A stretch of 64,000 nucleotides of DNA, from assembly GCF_011038795.1 (NCBI RefSeq), contig NZ_JAAKDU010000001.1, positions 186,001-250,000 on the forward strand, read 5' to 3'. Below, piece by piece: positions 18,609 to 27,932 of this stretch. Both the position numbers and the translations under genes were made by a program. The stretch is from Streptococcus tangpeifui. Its GTDB lineage: Bacteria > Bacillota > Bacilli > Lactobacillales > Streptococcaceae. Each line of letters starts with the position of its first letter. Positions within the stretch are counted from its first letter, which is position 1. Below the pieces are notes generated by a model that was given only the letters and a program-made list of their open reading frames with translations, was not told where the DNA came from and did not search any database.

Positions 18609-19733
18609 ATGGATATTAAGGCAGAAATTCAAACATTAGCCAAGGATCTTGGTATTTCTAAAATTGGTTTTACGACAGCCGATGATTTTGCTTATCTGGA
18701 AGAATCCCTGAGGGCTTCAGTAGATGAAGGTCGAAATTCTGGTTTTGAGCACAAAAATGTTGAAGAGCGAATTAATCCTAAACTGAGTTTGGCTTCGGCA
18801 AAGACCATCATTTCTATTGCGGTAGCCTACCCTAGTCAGCTGCCAGTTCAGCCGCCTAAAACTCAGTACAAGAGAGGGAAGATTACGCCTAATTCGTGGG
18901 GATTAGATTATCACCGTGTTTTGAATGACAAGCTGACTCGTTTGGCTAAAGGAATAGAAGATCTTTGTGCGAATTTTCCTTTAGAACATAAAGCTATGGT
19001 AGATACAGGAGCCTTAGTGGATACAGCGGTAGCCCAGCGTGCTGGGATTGGCTTTATCGGTAAAAATGGTTTGGTTATTTCCAAAGAGTATGGTTCTTAC
19101 ATGTTTCTAGGTGAGCTAATCACCAATCTTGAGATTGAACCAGATAGTCCAGTTGACTATGGTTGTGGGGACTGCCGGCGCTGTCTGGATGCCTGCCCAA
19201 CTGCCTGTCTACTTGGCAATGGCTCTATGGATGCCAAACGCTGCCTGTCCTTCCAAACTCAGGACAAGGGGATGATGGCAATGGAATTTCGCAAGAAGAT
19301 TAAGACAGTTATCTATGGCTGTGATATCTGCCAAATTTGCTGTCCCTATAACAAGGGAATTCAAAATCCTCTGGCAACTCCGATAGATCCCGAACTGGCC
19401 TGGCCGGAGCTTTTGCCTTTTCTAGAGCTATCGAATAGCGATTTTAAGAAAAAATTTGGCGAGATTGCTGGTTCTTGGCGCGGTAAGAATATCTTGCAGC
19501 GCAATGTTATTATTGCTCTGGCCAATGCTCATGATAAAAATGCCCTTGTTAAGCTCATGGAAATTATTGATAAAAATAACAATCCTATCCATACAGCGAC
19601 AGCTATCTGGGCCTTGGGAGAAATTGTCAAAAAACCAGACCAAGCTATTAAGGATTATATGAAGGCTCTTAATCCTCGAGATCAAGCTGCTAAAGAGGAG
19701 TGGCGTTTAGTTTGTATAAAATGGCAAATTTAA
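18609..19733 (+). CDS. queG: Epoxyqueuosine reductase
   Basis: Iron-sulfur, cobalamin-dependent enzyme that makes the last step of queuosine synthesis in tRNA. The N-terminal domain begins MDIKAEIQTLAKDLGISKIGFT. The two 4Fe-4S clusters are held by CGDCRRCLDACPTAC and the later CDICQICCPYN. A HEAT-like C-terminal tail follows. 374 residues. ATG 18609 is where homologues start; a GTG at 18561 would lie upstream of a near-ideal promoter. No ribosome site precedes ATG 18609, consistent with a leaderless message. No queuosine operon surrounds it; prfB follows with its own promoter. Confidence 0.94.
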   Translation: MDIKAEIQTLAKDLGISKIGFTTADDFAYLEESLRASVDEGRNSGFEHKNVEERINPKLSLASAKTIISIAVAYPSQLPVQPPKTQYKRGKITPNSWGLDYHRVLNDKLTRLAKGIEDLCANFPLEHKAMVDTGALVDTAVAQRAGIGFIGKNGLVISKEYGSYMFLGELITNLEIEPDSPVDYGCGDCRRCLDACPTACLLGNGSMDAKRCLSFQTQDKGMMAMEFRKKIKTVIYGCDICQICCPYNKGIQNPLATPIDPELAWPELLPFLELSNSDFKKKFGEIAGSWRGKNILQRNVIIALANAHDKNALVKLMEIIDKNNNPIHTATAIWALGEIVKKPDQAIKDYMKALNPRDQAAKEEWRLVCIKWQI

Positions 19734-19750
19734 GGGCTTTGTGTTAGAAT
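19722..19750 (+). promoter_or_regulatory. Likely promoter of prfB
   Basis: TGGCAA (19722-19727), 17 bases, TAGAAT (19745-19750) with an extending TGT. Overlaps the queG stop. Confidence 0.55.
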
Positions 19751-19817
19751 AAGAACAATTGTGGCTAACTTCTATTAAGGAGTTTAGCTTTCTGAATCTA
19801 CAGAATGGAGAAAAATT

Positions 19818-20916
19818 ATGGAAGTGGCTGAAATTCGCCAAAAAATAGTAGAAAATCAAGAGAAGTTGACTAGCTTCAGGAGGTCTCTTTGACCTCGATC
19901 GCTTAGAAGAAGATATTGCTCTTTTAGAAAATAAGATGACCGAGCCAGACTTTTGGGATGACAATGTTGCTGCCCAAAAGACTTCTCAGGAGCTCAATGA
20001 GCTCAAGCAAACCTACGATACCTTTAATCAGATGGAAGAACTCTCAGAAGAAACAGAGCTCTATCTGGAGATGTTGGAAGAAGACGCCAGTGTCCAAGAG
20101 GATTTGGAGGACACCTTGGCTAAGTTGGATAAGATGATGGCAAGCTATGAAATGACTTTGCTTTTGTCTGAACCTTATGACAACAACAATGCCATCTTGG
20201 AAATTCATCCAGGATCTGGAGGTACTGAGGCTCAGGATTGGGGAGATATGCTGCTGCGGATGTACCAGCGCTATGGAAATGCCAAAGGTTTTAAGGTTGA
20301 AGTCTTAGATTATCAGGCAGGGGATGAAGCTGGTATTAAGTCGGTGACACTTTCCTTTGAAGGGCCTCATGCTTATGGTCTTCTCAAGTCTGAGATGGGT
20401 GTTCACCGTCTGGTTCGGATTTCGCCCTTTGATTCAGCCAAGCGGCGGCATACTTCCTTTACATCGGTTGAGGTTATGCCTGAATTAGATGATACCATTG
20501 AGGTTGATATTCGCGATGAAGATATTAAAATGGATACCTTTCGTTCAGGCGGTGCGGGCGGACAAAATGTCAATAAGGTTTCAACAGGTGTTCGCCTGAC
20601 ACATATCCCAACAGGCATTGTTGTGGCTTCGACCGTTGACCGAACCCAGTATGGCAACCGTGACCGGGCTATGAAAATGTTGCAGGCGAAACTCTATCAA
20701 TTAGAGCAGGAGAAGAAGGCCGAAGAAGTCTCTGCCCTCAAGGGTGATAAAAAAGAAATCACATGGGGCTCACAGATTCGCTCTTATGTTTTCACACCTT
20801 ATACTATGGTCAAAGATCACAGAACTGGCTACGAGGTTGCTCAGGTAGACAAGGTTATGGATGGCGATATTGATGGCTTTATCGATGCCTACCTTAAATG
20901 GCGATTAGAAGAATAG
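19818..20916 (+). CDS. prfB: Peptide chain release factor 2, with programmed +1 frameshift
   Basis: Release factor for UGA and UAA stops. The gene is read as 19818-19889 joined to 19891-20916, 365 residues. Codon 25 of the first frame is UGA (19890-19892); shifting forward one base gives GAC CTC GAT and continues into the long frame. The stop-codon tripeptide SPF lies in [11 protein letters not shown] and the peptidyl-hydrolysis GGQ in [10 protein letters not shown]. The N-terminus [14 protein letters not shown] matches the family, so the short first frame is genuine. Ribosome site GGAG (19807-19810). Directly followed by ftsE (12 nt), an arrangement common in bacteria. Confidence 0.97.
19878..19893 (+). 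promoter_or_regulatory. RF2 autoregulatory frameshift site
   Basis: AGGAGG (19878-19883) is the internal Shine-Dalgarno stimulator, 3 nt before CTT-TGA-C (19887-19893). This is the classic RF2 arrangement: low RF2 lets the ribosome slip +1 on CUU-UGA and complete the protein. Confidence 0.97.
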
Positions 20917-20928
20917 AAAGGAAATTAA

Positions 20929-21621
20929 ATGGCACTTATTGAACTAAATCGAGTCTCTAAAAAGTATGCTCATGGTTCGACTGCCCTGCGTGATATTACC
21001 CTCGATGTAAGAAATGGAGAATTCGTCTATATCGTTGGTCCTTCAGGAGCAGGGAAATCAACCCTTATTCGCATGCTTTATCGTGAAGAAGAAGTGAGCC
21101 GAGGCTCTATCAAGGTGGGACAATTCCGCCTCAACAAGATTAAAAAACGGCAGATTCCCATTTTGCGCCGCTCTATTGGTGTAGTTTTTCAAGACTATAA
21201 ACTGCTCAACCATAAGACAGTTTATGAAAATGTCGCTTTTGCTATGGAAGTTATCGGCGAAAAACCGCATTACATTAGAAAGCGGGTTAAAGAGGTCCTT
21301 AGCTTGGTAGGACTTAAACATAAGGAACGCTCCTTCCCTAATCAGCTCTCTGGTGGGGAACAACAGCGGGTGGCTATTGCCAGAGCCCTCGTCAACAATC
21401 CTAAAGTGCTTATTGCTGATGAACCGACTGGTAACTTGGATCCAGAGATTTCTGAAGAAATTATGCAGCTTCTAGAACGCATCAATGAGCAGGGAACGAC
21501 TGTCTTGATGGCGACCCATAACAGCAGTATTGTTAATACGCACAAACATCGGGTGCTGGCTATCGAAGATGGTAGGTTGGTGCGTGATGAAGAGGAAGGA
21601 GAGTACGGCTACGATGATTAG
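20929..21621 (+). CDS. ftsE: Cell-division ABC ATPase FtsE
   Basis: ATPase of the FtsEX complex, which in streptococci activates the PcsB peptidoglycan hydrolase. Walker A GPSGAGKST near residue 36, signature LSGGEQQR, Walker B VLIADEPTGNLD, then the switch His in MATHN. 230 residues, normal. Ribosome site GAAAGGAAA before ATG 20929. Ends inside the start of ftsX (8-nt overlap), so the two are co-translated. Confidence 0.97.
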   Translation: MALIELNRVSKKYAHGSTALRDITLDVRNGEFVYIVGPSGAGKSTLIRMLYREEEVSRGSIKVGQFRLNKIKKRQIPILRRSIGVVFQDYKLLNHKTVYENVAFAMEVIGEKPHYIRKRVKEVLSLVGLKHKERSFPNQLSGGEQQRVAIARALVNNPKVLIADEPTGNLDPEISEEIMQLLERINEQGTTVLMATHNSSIVNTHKHRVLAIEDGRLVRDEEEGEYGYDD

Positions 21622-22528
21622 AAACTTTTTCCGTCACATAAAAGAATCTTTTGTCAGTCTCAAACGCCAGGGGTGGATGACCTTCGCAGCGGTTTCCTCG
21701 GTAACTATTACTCTGACTTTGGTAGGAATTTTTCTTGCAGTTTTGCTCAATATCAATAAGTTGGGGACTGATGTGGAAAATAATTTGACCATTAATGTTT
21801 ATATGGAAACCAATGTTTTTGATGATTCCCCAAATAAGGCTGATGGGTCGGTCAATGAAAATTACCATGCCATTTACAACAAAATTCAAGAAATCAACGG
21901 CGTCAAATCCATCAAATTCTCGAGTAAAAATGATCAATTAGCAGATTTACAAAAGCAATATGGTGACGCTTGGTCTTACGATGAAGGCTCCAATCCTCTC
22001 TTTGATGCCTATCTTGTCAAGGTTAAGTCAGCCAAAGATATGAAAAGTATCTCTAAGCAAATCAAGGAAATTGAGGGGGTTAATGATGCTAACTATGGCG
22101 GTGTTGATACGGACCGTTTGACTGCTGTTGTTGGGAAAATTAGGACCTGGGGCTTGGCTGGTACAGTACTTCTGGTTTTGGTTGCTATCTTCCTGATTTC
22201 TAATACGATTCGTATTACTATTATGTCGCGTAAGGATGACATCATCATCATGCGTTTGGTCGGAGCTAAAAACTCCTATATTCGAACGCCGTTCTTCTTC
22301 GAAGGAGCTTGGGTTGGGATTTTGGGAGCTATTTTACCTGCTCTGATTGTCTATTACCTCTATACAATTACCTATAATCGAATCAATCCTTCCATGGCAG
22401 CTGAAAATCTCGGTCTCTATCCTGCTAATCCTTATCTTTATTATTTAATCGGTGGGCTCTTCCTAATTGGTATTGTCATTGGTTCCATCGGTTCTATGAT
22501 TTCTATTCGTAGATATTTGAAAGCCTGA
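21614..22528 (+). CDS. ftsX: Cell-division ABC permease FtsX
   Basis: Membrane partner of FtsE. Four membrane segments at about residues 20-45, 175-200, 225-250 and 275-297, with the large extracellular loop between the first two that contacts the PcsB hydrolase. 304 residues. ATG 21614 is chosen: it begins MIRNFFRHIKESF like the family and has AGGAAGGAGAG upstream within ftsE; the frame open from 21530 would run deep into ftsE. Confidence 0.95.
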   Translation: MIRNFFRHIKESFVSLKRQGWMTFAAVSSVTITLTLVGIFLAVLLNINKLGTDVENNLTINVYMETNVFDDSPNKADGSVNENYHAIYNKIQEINGVKSIKFSSKNDQLADLQKQYGDAWSYDEGSNPLFDAYLVKVKSAKDMKSISKQIKEIEGVNDANYGGVDTDRLTAVVGKIRTWGLAGTVLLVLVAIFLISNTIRITIMSRKDDIIIMRLVGAKNSYIRTPFFFEGAWVGILGAILPALIVYYLYTITYNRINPSMAAENLGLYPANPYLYYLIGGLFLIGIVIGSIGSMISIRRYLKA

Positions 22529-22712
22529 TGGCAAAAGTCTGTTGAGATTCTAAAGTTCTTTATAGACTACGGTAACACTTATCTTCCTACTAATGACCAA
22601 AGGGTGAAATCAACTTTGCTTTTCAAGACCCAAATCGTTAAGACCAATCAAACGGTTTAAAAGTTTTGAGTGATAGCGGTAGTCGTCAACTTGCCTATCT
22701 CTTACTAAATTC

Positions 22713-22743
22713 AAAGGAAAGCACATTCGTCTTTCCTTTTTTT
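22713..22743 (+). terminator. Terminator downstream of ftsX
   Basis: AAAGGAAAG (22713-22721) pairs with CTTTCCTTT (22731-22739), then TTTT. The 180 bases between ftsX and this hairpin hold no supported gene. Confidence 0.8.
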
Positions 22744-22945
22744 GTGTCGTGGGGAGTAAGATTAACTTCATCAGTTAAGATAGGGCAAGCGTGAGGATAG
22801 CTTTCCTGTTTTCATCACGAACTATAGTATTGTCAGCCGTTAGTGTTTTGAGATTGTAAAGCAGGCTTGAAAATTGAGCGGATTGGGAAGCTGATTTTTA
22901 GCGATTTTCTCCTAGAAGGGCAAAGGATAACACTAGTTAGTAATG

Positions 22946-22972
22946 AAAAACCTTGATTTATCAAGGTTTTTT
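22946..22972 (+). terminator. Second, orphan terminator hairpin
   Basis: AAAAACCTTGA (22946-22956) pairs with TCAAGGTTTTT (22961-22971). About 200 gene-free bases separate it from the previous terminator, so it may end a short non-coding transcript. Confidence 0.65.
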
Positions 22973-22986
22973 ATCTAAAAACGTTA

Positions 22987-23015
22987 TTGTTCTCTGATTC
23001 AATTTATAGTATAAT
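22987..23015 (+). promoter_or_regulatory. Promoter of the 23170-26303 operon
   Basis: TTGTTC (22987-22992), 17-base spacer, TATAAT (23010-23015). Implies a leader of about 148 nt, which includes a possible AGAAGC...GCTTCT hairpin. Confidence 0.75.
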
Positions 23016-23169
23016 GGGGAAGTATTCTAAAAGAAAACTGAATAGAAGCTTTGTCTCATTTTCTATGTTTAGTCTTGATTTGCTTCTTTATGGGGCAAGA
23101 GTTACATTCTGATAGAAATGGAATATTCAAATGCCAACATCAGTTTTTTAAAATGATAAGGAGAATAAC

Positions 23170-24498
23170 ATGAACAAACAGGATTGGATTGAATATTTTG
23201 AGGCCATCAATGGTCGAACACCCTCAGAGGCTGAGGTGGCCCAAGGACTTGCGGCGGGAGAATTTGTGGCAGAAGATGTGGCAGCAGCTCCAGAACAAGT
23301 CCAACCAGTAGCGCCGCAGGAACCAGTTGCTCCGCAGCCAGCACAAGCAGCAAACTCAGCAGAGGCCCAAGCTGAACAAATGGCGCAAACTCAAGCTCCC
23401 ATTCAGCCACAAGCAGGACAGGAGTCTGTTCAAGCAGCGGCTCCGCAAGATTTTGCAGAGGCTTCTGGTCAAGCACAAGCAATGCCGAGCTTTCAAAATC
23501 CTCAGGCCGATCAAGCCAGTCAATTTGCTCAGGTCCAACAAGGTTCAGTTCAAGCTGGTCAACCAATGTCAGGTCAATTTACTCAGCCAGGCCAAGTAGC
23601 ACAACCTCAGCAACAAGTCTATTATCAACAAGGTCCAGACGGTCAAGTTCAAGCGGTTATGGCTCCAGCACCTAAGCAACCCAATCCACAAGTAGAAGCC
23701 TTTAAGAAAGGATTTAAGGATTACTTTGCCTGGTTCTTGAAAGGCTTCAAGAATCCTCAAGCTAAGGAAGAAGAGGCTCATCCTGTTTTTGGTTTGGTAA
23801 CGATTGGTTTGGCTTCTTGGTTCATTTCATGGGGCTTAGTCAACTTCTTCCATAGATTATTGATGATGTTCCCTAATGCTACAGCTGATGGTGAAAGCTT
23901 TAAGGAAGCAGATCATGAAGCCTATAAGGAAATTGTAAATAGTATTTCTAGTCATTTTGGTTTTCTTAAGACTTTCGCATTCATCTTTATCTTCTTTGTC
24001 TTTTATGTCCTTGTTATGGGGGCACCTGCTATTTTTGATAAAGATAAGACCAAGACCTTCTTCAAAAAATTTGGTCAATATTTCTCTTATAGTCCAATTG
24101 TTTTGGTCTTGAATATCCTAGCGTTCTTCAGTAGTTTTATTGTTACGAACCAGTTAGATGTTGATACCTCAGCAATGGATGCCTTTGATACTTCTGATTC
24201 TTTATTTGGATCTTTTGGAATGTTTGCCAAGCTGGAACAAGCATTGCCAGCTCTTAAAACGATTACTGTTGGCGGAGGATTTGTGACCTTCTTTGTTATT
24301 CTTGGTCTTCTTTTCATCTTTGTGGCTCTGCTCAAAAACATTAATCTTTCTCTTAAGAAAGTTAACAATTTTTACATGTCAGTGCTAGTTGGTTTGGTGT
24401 TTGCCTTGGTTCTGTTCATCGTTTACAAGATTTCAAGTTCGATGATTATTGGTGGTTTAAGGGATATTCTCACAGAGTTATCCTCTAACTTTTTCTAA
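23170..24498 (+). CDS. Multispanning Yip1-like membrane protein with one N-terminal W...GRxP module
   Basis: 442 residues. Residues 6-22 carry W-x3-F-E-x3-GRTP-x3-E, the module repeated in the 7719 and 24522 proteins. Residues about 35-175 are a Gln/Ala/Pro-rich linker. The C-terminal 260 residues have about five membrane segments (around 205-225, 260-285, 315-335, 370-395 and 405-430), with a layout like the Yip1/DUF families found beside zinc-ribbon membrane proteins. AAGGAGAA before ATG 23170. First gene of a two-gene operon with 24522 (23 nt apart). Function unknown; the family likeness is my inference from pattern. Confidence 0.8.
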   Translation: MNKQDWIEYFEAINGRTPSEAEVAQGLAAGEFVAEDVAAAPEQVQPVAPQEPVAPQPAQAANSAEAQAEQMAQTQAPIQPQAGQESVQAAAPQDFAEASGQAQAMPSFQNPQADQASQFAQVQQGSVQAGQPMSGQFTQPGQVAQPQQQVYYQQGPDGQVQAVMAPAPKQPNPQVEAFKKGFKDYFAWFLKGFKNPQAKEEEAHPVFGLVTIGLASWFISWGLVNFFHRLLMMFPNATADGESFKEADHEAYKEIVNSISSHFGFLKTFAFIFIFFVFYVLVMGAPAIFDKDKTKTFFKKFGQYFSYSPIVLVLNILAFFSSFIVTNQLDVDTSAMDAFDTSDSLFGSFGMFAKLEQALPALKTITVGGGFVTFFVILGLLFIFVALLKNINLSLKKVNNFYMSVLVGLVFALVLFIVYKISSSMIIGGLRDILTELSSNFF

Positions 24499-24521
24499 TT
24501 GACAATACATTAGGTGCGACT

Positions 24522-26303
24522 ATGGCTACGAAAGAAAGATGGACAGAATTATTTGAAGATGTTGTCGGCCGCAAACCTACGCCTCAGGAATTTATGGCTG
24601 GGAAAAAAGCTGACTTTTCACCTAAGGAGATTCGTCGAATTGCTGGCTTGGAAAGTATTGATGGGGTTATTACAAGCGCCCAAGCAGTTTCTCAGGACAG
24701 TGATGTTACACAGAAAGCGTTTGTCTCCGATTTAGCCGATCAAGATTTTTCGAAAACAACTGCAGGTCAGGAGAAAGAGCCCAGTCAGTCTGTCGAAAGA
24801 ATGTCCGAAACAGGGATTCATCAGTCCAATTTATCTGAGCAGGATGATCTTGATAAATTGCAAAAAGATGCTTGGATTTCAGCCTTTCAGAAATATGTTG
24901 GCCGTCAGCCTCGGCCAGAAGAATTTTTAATCGGTAAGGCAGCAGGGTTTGATCTGACGAGTGTCAATCAGTTTTTAAATTCTAGTCCCAAGCCTGTTAA
25001 ACCACCGATGGCGACTTGGAAAAAGTTTTTAATCGCTTTCGCCACCCTGGCCGTTCTAGCCCTAATCAGTATGATTGTTTACGGCAGTCATTATTATTCG
25101 CGTGACGCTGTGGCAAACCGCTATTTGGCTGTAGCTGGTAAAAATTTTAAACAGCAACTAACCTATGAAGTTTGGGCTGATAATAAAAAGGCTATCAAGG
25201 ATTCGGACTTAAAATACACGAATCCCTCTAAAGTCTTCTCGAATACCAGTAAGTCAGATCTGATGAAGGGCTCCAATATGGTACAAGTGGGGCGTGAGTA
25301 TCTCCTATTTCCTAAATGGAAAGTGGCTATTCAGCCTGTTTCAGCAAAGGTTTCAACGAACACTAAGGATTTGAAAATCAGCATTAATGATGTCAACTTT
25401 TCGACTTCTGATAGCGATAGATACAGTTCAACTCTAAAGCGCCTTTATCCTGGGACTTATGATTTTGTGGCAGCGGGCAAGGTTAAGGGTCAGACTCTTG
25501 AAGTCAGTTCAGAAAAGAAACTGAAACCCGATCATTCAAGTAACTCTCTGACAATTGCTCTTAATGTCAAGTACCTTAGTTTCACTGTCAATAGTAATTT
25601 GACGGATGGTGATGTTTATGTCGGCAGCAAGAAAATTGGGAGCATGAAAAATGGTCAATATTCTGCCTCGAAATTGGCGGTTACAGACAGCGCCTCGGTC
25701 TATGTTCAGAAGAAATTTAGCGATGGTACTAGTGTTAAATCAGACACTACATCAATTGAAGATATCAGTGATGGTGACAGCTTGAATTTAGATGCGGATG
25801 GTATCTTAGAGCGTGATACAGCAGATGACCTTATGACAGCTGCCTATAGTAAAATGGAAGATTACGCTGCTGATAATACGACACCGGATGATTTAACTGA
25901 CATTTTCCAAGGTGGTACGGATAACAGCATGTATAAGGATCTCAAAGATATGATTGACACCAATACCATTAATGCTAAGGTTCGTAAGGCGGATAGTGTT
26001 ACCTTTAGCGATGTCGATGTCACTAGCGTTACCCAAACCAGTGCGAAAAGTTATACAGTGAATTTCACAGTAGTATGTGATTTCTACTATGCTTATGATT
26101 CAGACCATGAGTCATCTGGTGATATTAAGGATAAGGTGTCATGGTCTGCGAAGGTAGATTATAATGATGGCCAGTCTGCTGATTCAAGCAGTGACAACGA
26201 TGATTATGATGATGATTCTAGTTATGAGGATTACGCAGACTATATTATTACAGGTAAGAATGGTAATTCGACTAATATTAGTCGGGAAGATACTGTGAAA
26301 TAA
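24522..26303 (+). CDS. TcaA/YvbJ-like membrane protein with two N-terminal W...GRxP modules
   Basis: 593 residues. Modules sit at residues 7-23 (GRKP) and 118-134 (GRQP), joined by an acidic linker. One membrane segment at about 169-190 is followed by a large extracellular part: a domain starting near NRYLAVAGKNFKQQ, then PEGA-like beta units (PGTYDFVAAGKVKG; DVYVGSKKIGSMKNGQY), and an NTF2-like end domain with an Asp/Ser tail. S. aureus TcaA and Bacillus YvbJ have the same order after an N-terminal zinc ribbon; here the W...GRxP modules take that place. Operon partner of 23170. A role in envelope or glycopeptide-type stress is only suggested by that likeness. Ends at repeat copy C. Confidence 0.8.
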   Translation: MATKERWTELFEDVVGRKPTPQEFMAGKKADFSPKEIRRIAGLESIDGVITSAQAVSQDSDVTQKAFVSDLADQDFSKTTAGQEKEPSQSVERMSETGIHQSNLSEQDDLDKLQKDAWISAFQKYVGRQPRPEEFLIGKAAGFDLTSVNQFLNSSPKPVKPPMATWKKFLIAFATLAVLALISMIVYGSHYYSRDAVANRYLAVAGKNFKQQLTYEVWADNKKAIKDSDLKYTNPSKVFSNTSKSDLMKGSNMVQVGREYLLFPKWKVAIQPVSAKVSTNTKDLKISINDVNFSTSDSDRYSSTLKRLYPGTYDFVAAGKVKGQTLEVSSEKKLKPDHSSNSLTIALNVKYLSFTVNSNLTDGDVYVGSKKIGSMKNGQYSASKLAVTDSASVYVQKKFSDGTSVKSDTTSIEDISDGDSLNLDADGILERDTADDLMTAAYSKMEDYAADNTTPDDLTDIFQGGTDNSMYKDLKDMIDTNTINAKVRKADSVTFSDVDVTSVTQTSAKSYTVNFTVVCDFYYAYDSDHESSGDIKDKVSWSAKVDYNDGQSADSSSDNDDYDDDSSYEDYADYIITGKNGNSTNISREDTVK

Positions 26304-26306
26304 GGT

Positions 26307-26655
26307 AAAATGGGGGAGGAAAGAATTCAAAAATTGAAAATTTTGATTCCCACCCCGTTCTGGTTTTAAGGTGGTGACCTGAAACGGTCTCTTCCAAGAC
26401 CATTTTGACACTTGCTTTGCAAGCTTTATTTCCCGATTAAAAAGGTCTTCCAGACCTTTTTAACCCACTCGCCGCATAACTCAAAAGGTCCGAGGGATCT
26501 TTTAAGGTTGGAAATAAGATGAACGATGGTCATCACATTCGTTTAGGTTTTCCGCTTTAGCCTTATGGCAAAAGGAAAACCAGTCAGCAATCACTGCGCC
26601 AATCTGGTAAATCTAGAATAATACTAACGAGTCTGGACTTTTGTCCCAGACTCAC
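26307..26655 (-). repeat. Interspersed intergenic repeat, copy C (minus strand)
   Basis: Read on minus, it starts with GAGTCTGGGACAAAAGTCC (hairpin with a T-rich reverse side), then ATTATTCTAGATTTACCAG, GGCGCAGTG, GGTTTTCCTTTTGCCAT, GATGAACGATGG complement, GCTTGCAAAGCAAGTGT, a GGTCTTGGAAGAGACC hairpin and a right-end hairpin. It is the fullest uninterrupted copy. It fills the gap between 26303 and asnA. Its outer hairpin probably serves as a terminator for both directions. Confidence 0.85.
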
Positions 26656-26793
26656 TTTATTTTTTGATCATTGATAATGTCAAGGCTGTTTTCCTGTAAG
26701 GACAAGGGGTCGCTGTCTTGTCTAGTAACTGTTGACTGTTTTCAAAAGTTTCCAGAAAAATTCAGGAAAATCAAACTTTTATGCTTCAAGCTA

Positions 26794-26822
26794 TTTATTT
26801 TTTAGGTAAATGGGAGTATAAT
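26794..26822 (+). promoter_or_regulatory. Promoter of asnA
   Basis: TTTATT (26794-26799), 17-base spacer, TATAAT (26817-26822). The leader is only about 28 nt, too short for a T-box. Confidence 0.6.
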
Positions 26823-26856
26823 AGCTTCATATTAAATTTTAAAGGAGGGAAAGCTT

Positions 26857-27849
26857 ATGAAGAAGAGCTTTATTCACCAGCAGCAGGAGATTTCTTTTGT
26901 CAAGAATACCTTCACCCAATACTTGATTGATAAGCTTGATGTCGTTGAAGTGCAAGGACCTATTTTGAGCCGGGTCGGGGACGGTATGCAAGATAATTTA
27001 AGTGGGGTTGAGAATCCTGTGCGCGTGAATGTCCTCCAAATTCCTGATGAAACCTATGAAGTTGTTCATTCTTTGGCGAAATGGAAACGCCACACCTTAG
27101 CACGTTTTGGTTTCAATGAGGGCGAAGGCCTCTTTGTTCACATGAAAGCTCTGCGCCCTGATGAAGATTCTTTGGATCAGATTCACTCAGTTTATGTTGA
27201 TCAATGGGATTGGGAAAAAGTTATCCCAGATGGCAGACGTAACCTCGCCTACCTCAAAGAAACGGTTGAAAAGGTCTATAAGGCAATTCGTTTGACAGAG
27301 TTGGCTGTTGAAGCTCGTTTCGATATTGATGCAATCCTGCCTAAGAAGATTACCTTTATCCACACCGAGGATCTGGTTGAGCAATATCCTGATTTAACAC
27401 CTAAAGAACGTGAAGATGTGATTGCTAAGGAATATGGTGCCGTCTTTTTGATTGGAATCGGTGGTATCCTGCCAGATGGTAAACCTCATGATGGCCGGGC
27501 ACCTGACTATGATGATTGGACCAGCGAATCTGAAGCGGGCTATCATGGTCTTAATGGTGATATTATCGTTTGGAATGACAGTCTAGGTCACGCCCTTGAA
27601 CTCTCCTCTATGGGAATTCGTGTCGATGAAGATGCCCTTAAGCGTCAGGTTGAAATCACCGGTGACCAAGATCGTTTGAAATTGGAATGGCATAAGTCCC
27701 TCCTTAACGGTCTCTTCCCTCTGACCATCGGTGGCGGTATTGGTCAGTCTCGCATGGCTATGTTCCTCTTGCGTAAAAAACACATTGGGGAAGTCCAATC
27801 CAGCGTTTGGCCAGACCAAGTCAGAAAAGACTTTGATAACATTCTATAA
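26857..27849 (+). CDS. asnA: Aspartate-ammonia ligase (asparagine synthetase A)
   Basis: Cytoplasmic ATP-dependent enzyme that makes asparagine from aspartate and ammonia; class II aminoacyl-tRNA-synthetase fold. Features: [19 protein letters not shown] near residue 33, [12 protein letters not shown], and the C-terminal [14 protein letters not shown] motif 3. 330 residues, full length. AAAGGAGGG upstream of ATG 26857. Alone on its transcript, bounded by its own promoter and terminator. Confidence 0.97.
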   Translation: MKKSFIHQQQEISFVKNTFTQYLIDKLDVVEVQGPILSRVGDGMQDNLSGVENPVRVNVLQIPDETYEVVHSLAKWKRHTLARFGFNEGEGLFVHMKALRPDEDSLDQIHSVYVDQWDWEKVIPDGRRNLAYLKETVEKVYKAIRLTELAVEARFDIDAILPKKITFIHTEDLVEQYPDLTPKEREDVIAKEYGAVFLIGIGGILPDGKPHDGRAPDYDDWTSESEAGYHGLNGDIIVWNDSLGHALELSSMGIRVDEDALKRQVEITGDQDRLKLEWHKSLLNGLFPLTIGGGIGQSRMAMFLLRKKHIGEVQSSVWPDQVRKDFDNIL

Positions 27850-27853
27850 AATG

Positions 27854-27890
27854 AAGAGCGAGTGGGTTAGGAAAACCTGCTCGCTTTTTT
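27854..27890 (+). terminator. Terminator after asnA
   Basis: GAGCGAG plus GGGTT (27856-27868) pairs with AACCTGCTCGC, followed by TTTTTT. Confidence 0.85.
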
Positions 27891-27892
27891 GC

Positions 27893-27898
27893 TATAAT
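27893..27898 (+). promoter_or_regulatory. -10 box of the YjbR-family gene
   Basis: TATAAT, directly after the asnA terminator; the -35 would fall in the hairpin and is not convincing. Confidence 0.45.
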
Positions 27899-27932
27899 AA
27901 GAAGGCAGCAAGAGGTCAGAGGAGATGTTGTA

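Noticed and set aside
23207..23566. Minus-strand frame of 119 codons, Leu/Gln-rich
   Set aside because: Complement of the Gln/Ala/Pro linker of the 23170 gene; a low-complexity shadow.
26656..26856. T-box or other long leader for asnA
   Set aside because: The -10 box at 26817-26822 leaves a leader of under 30 nt, and no T-box core (TGGNACC-type) is present.
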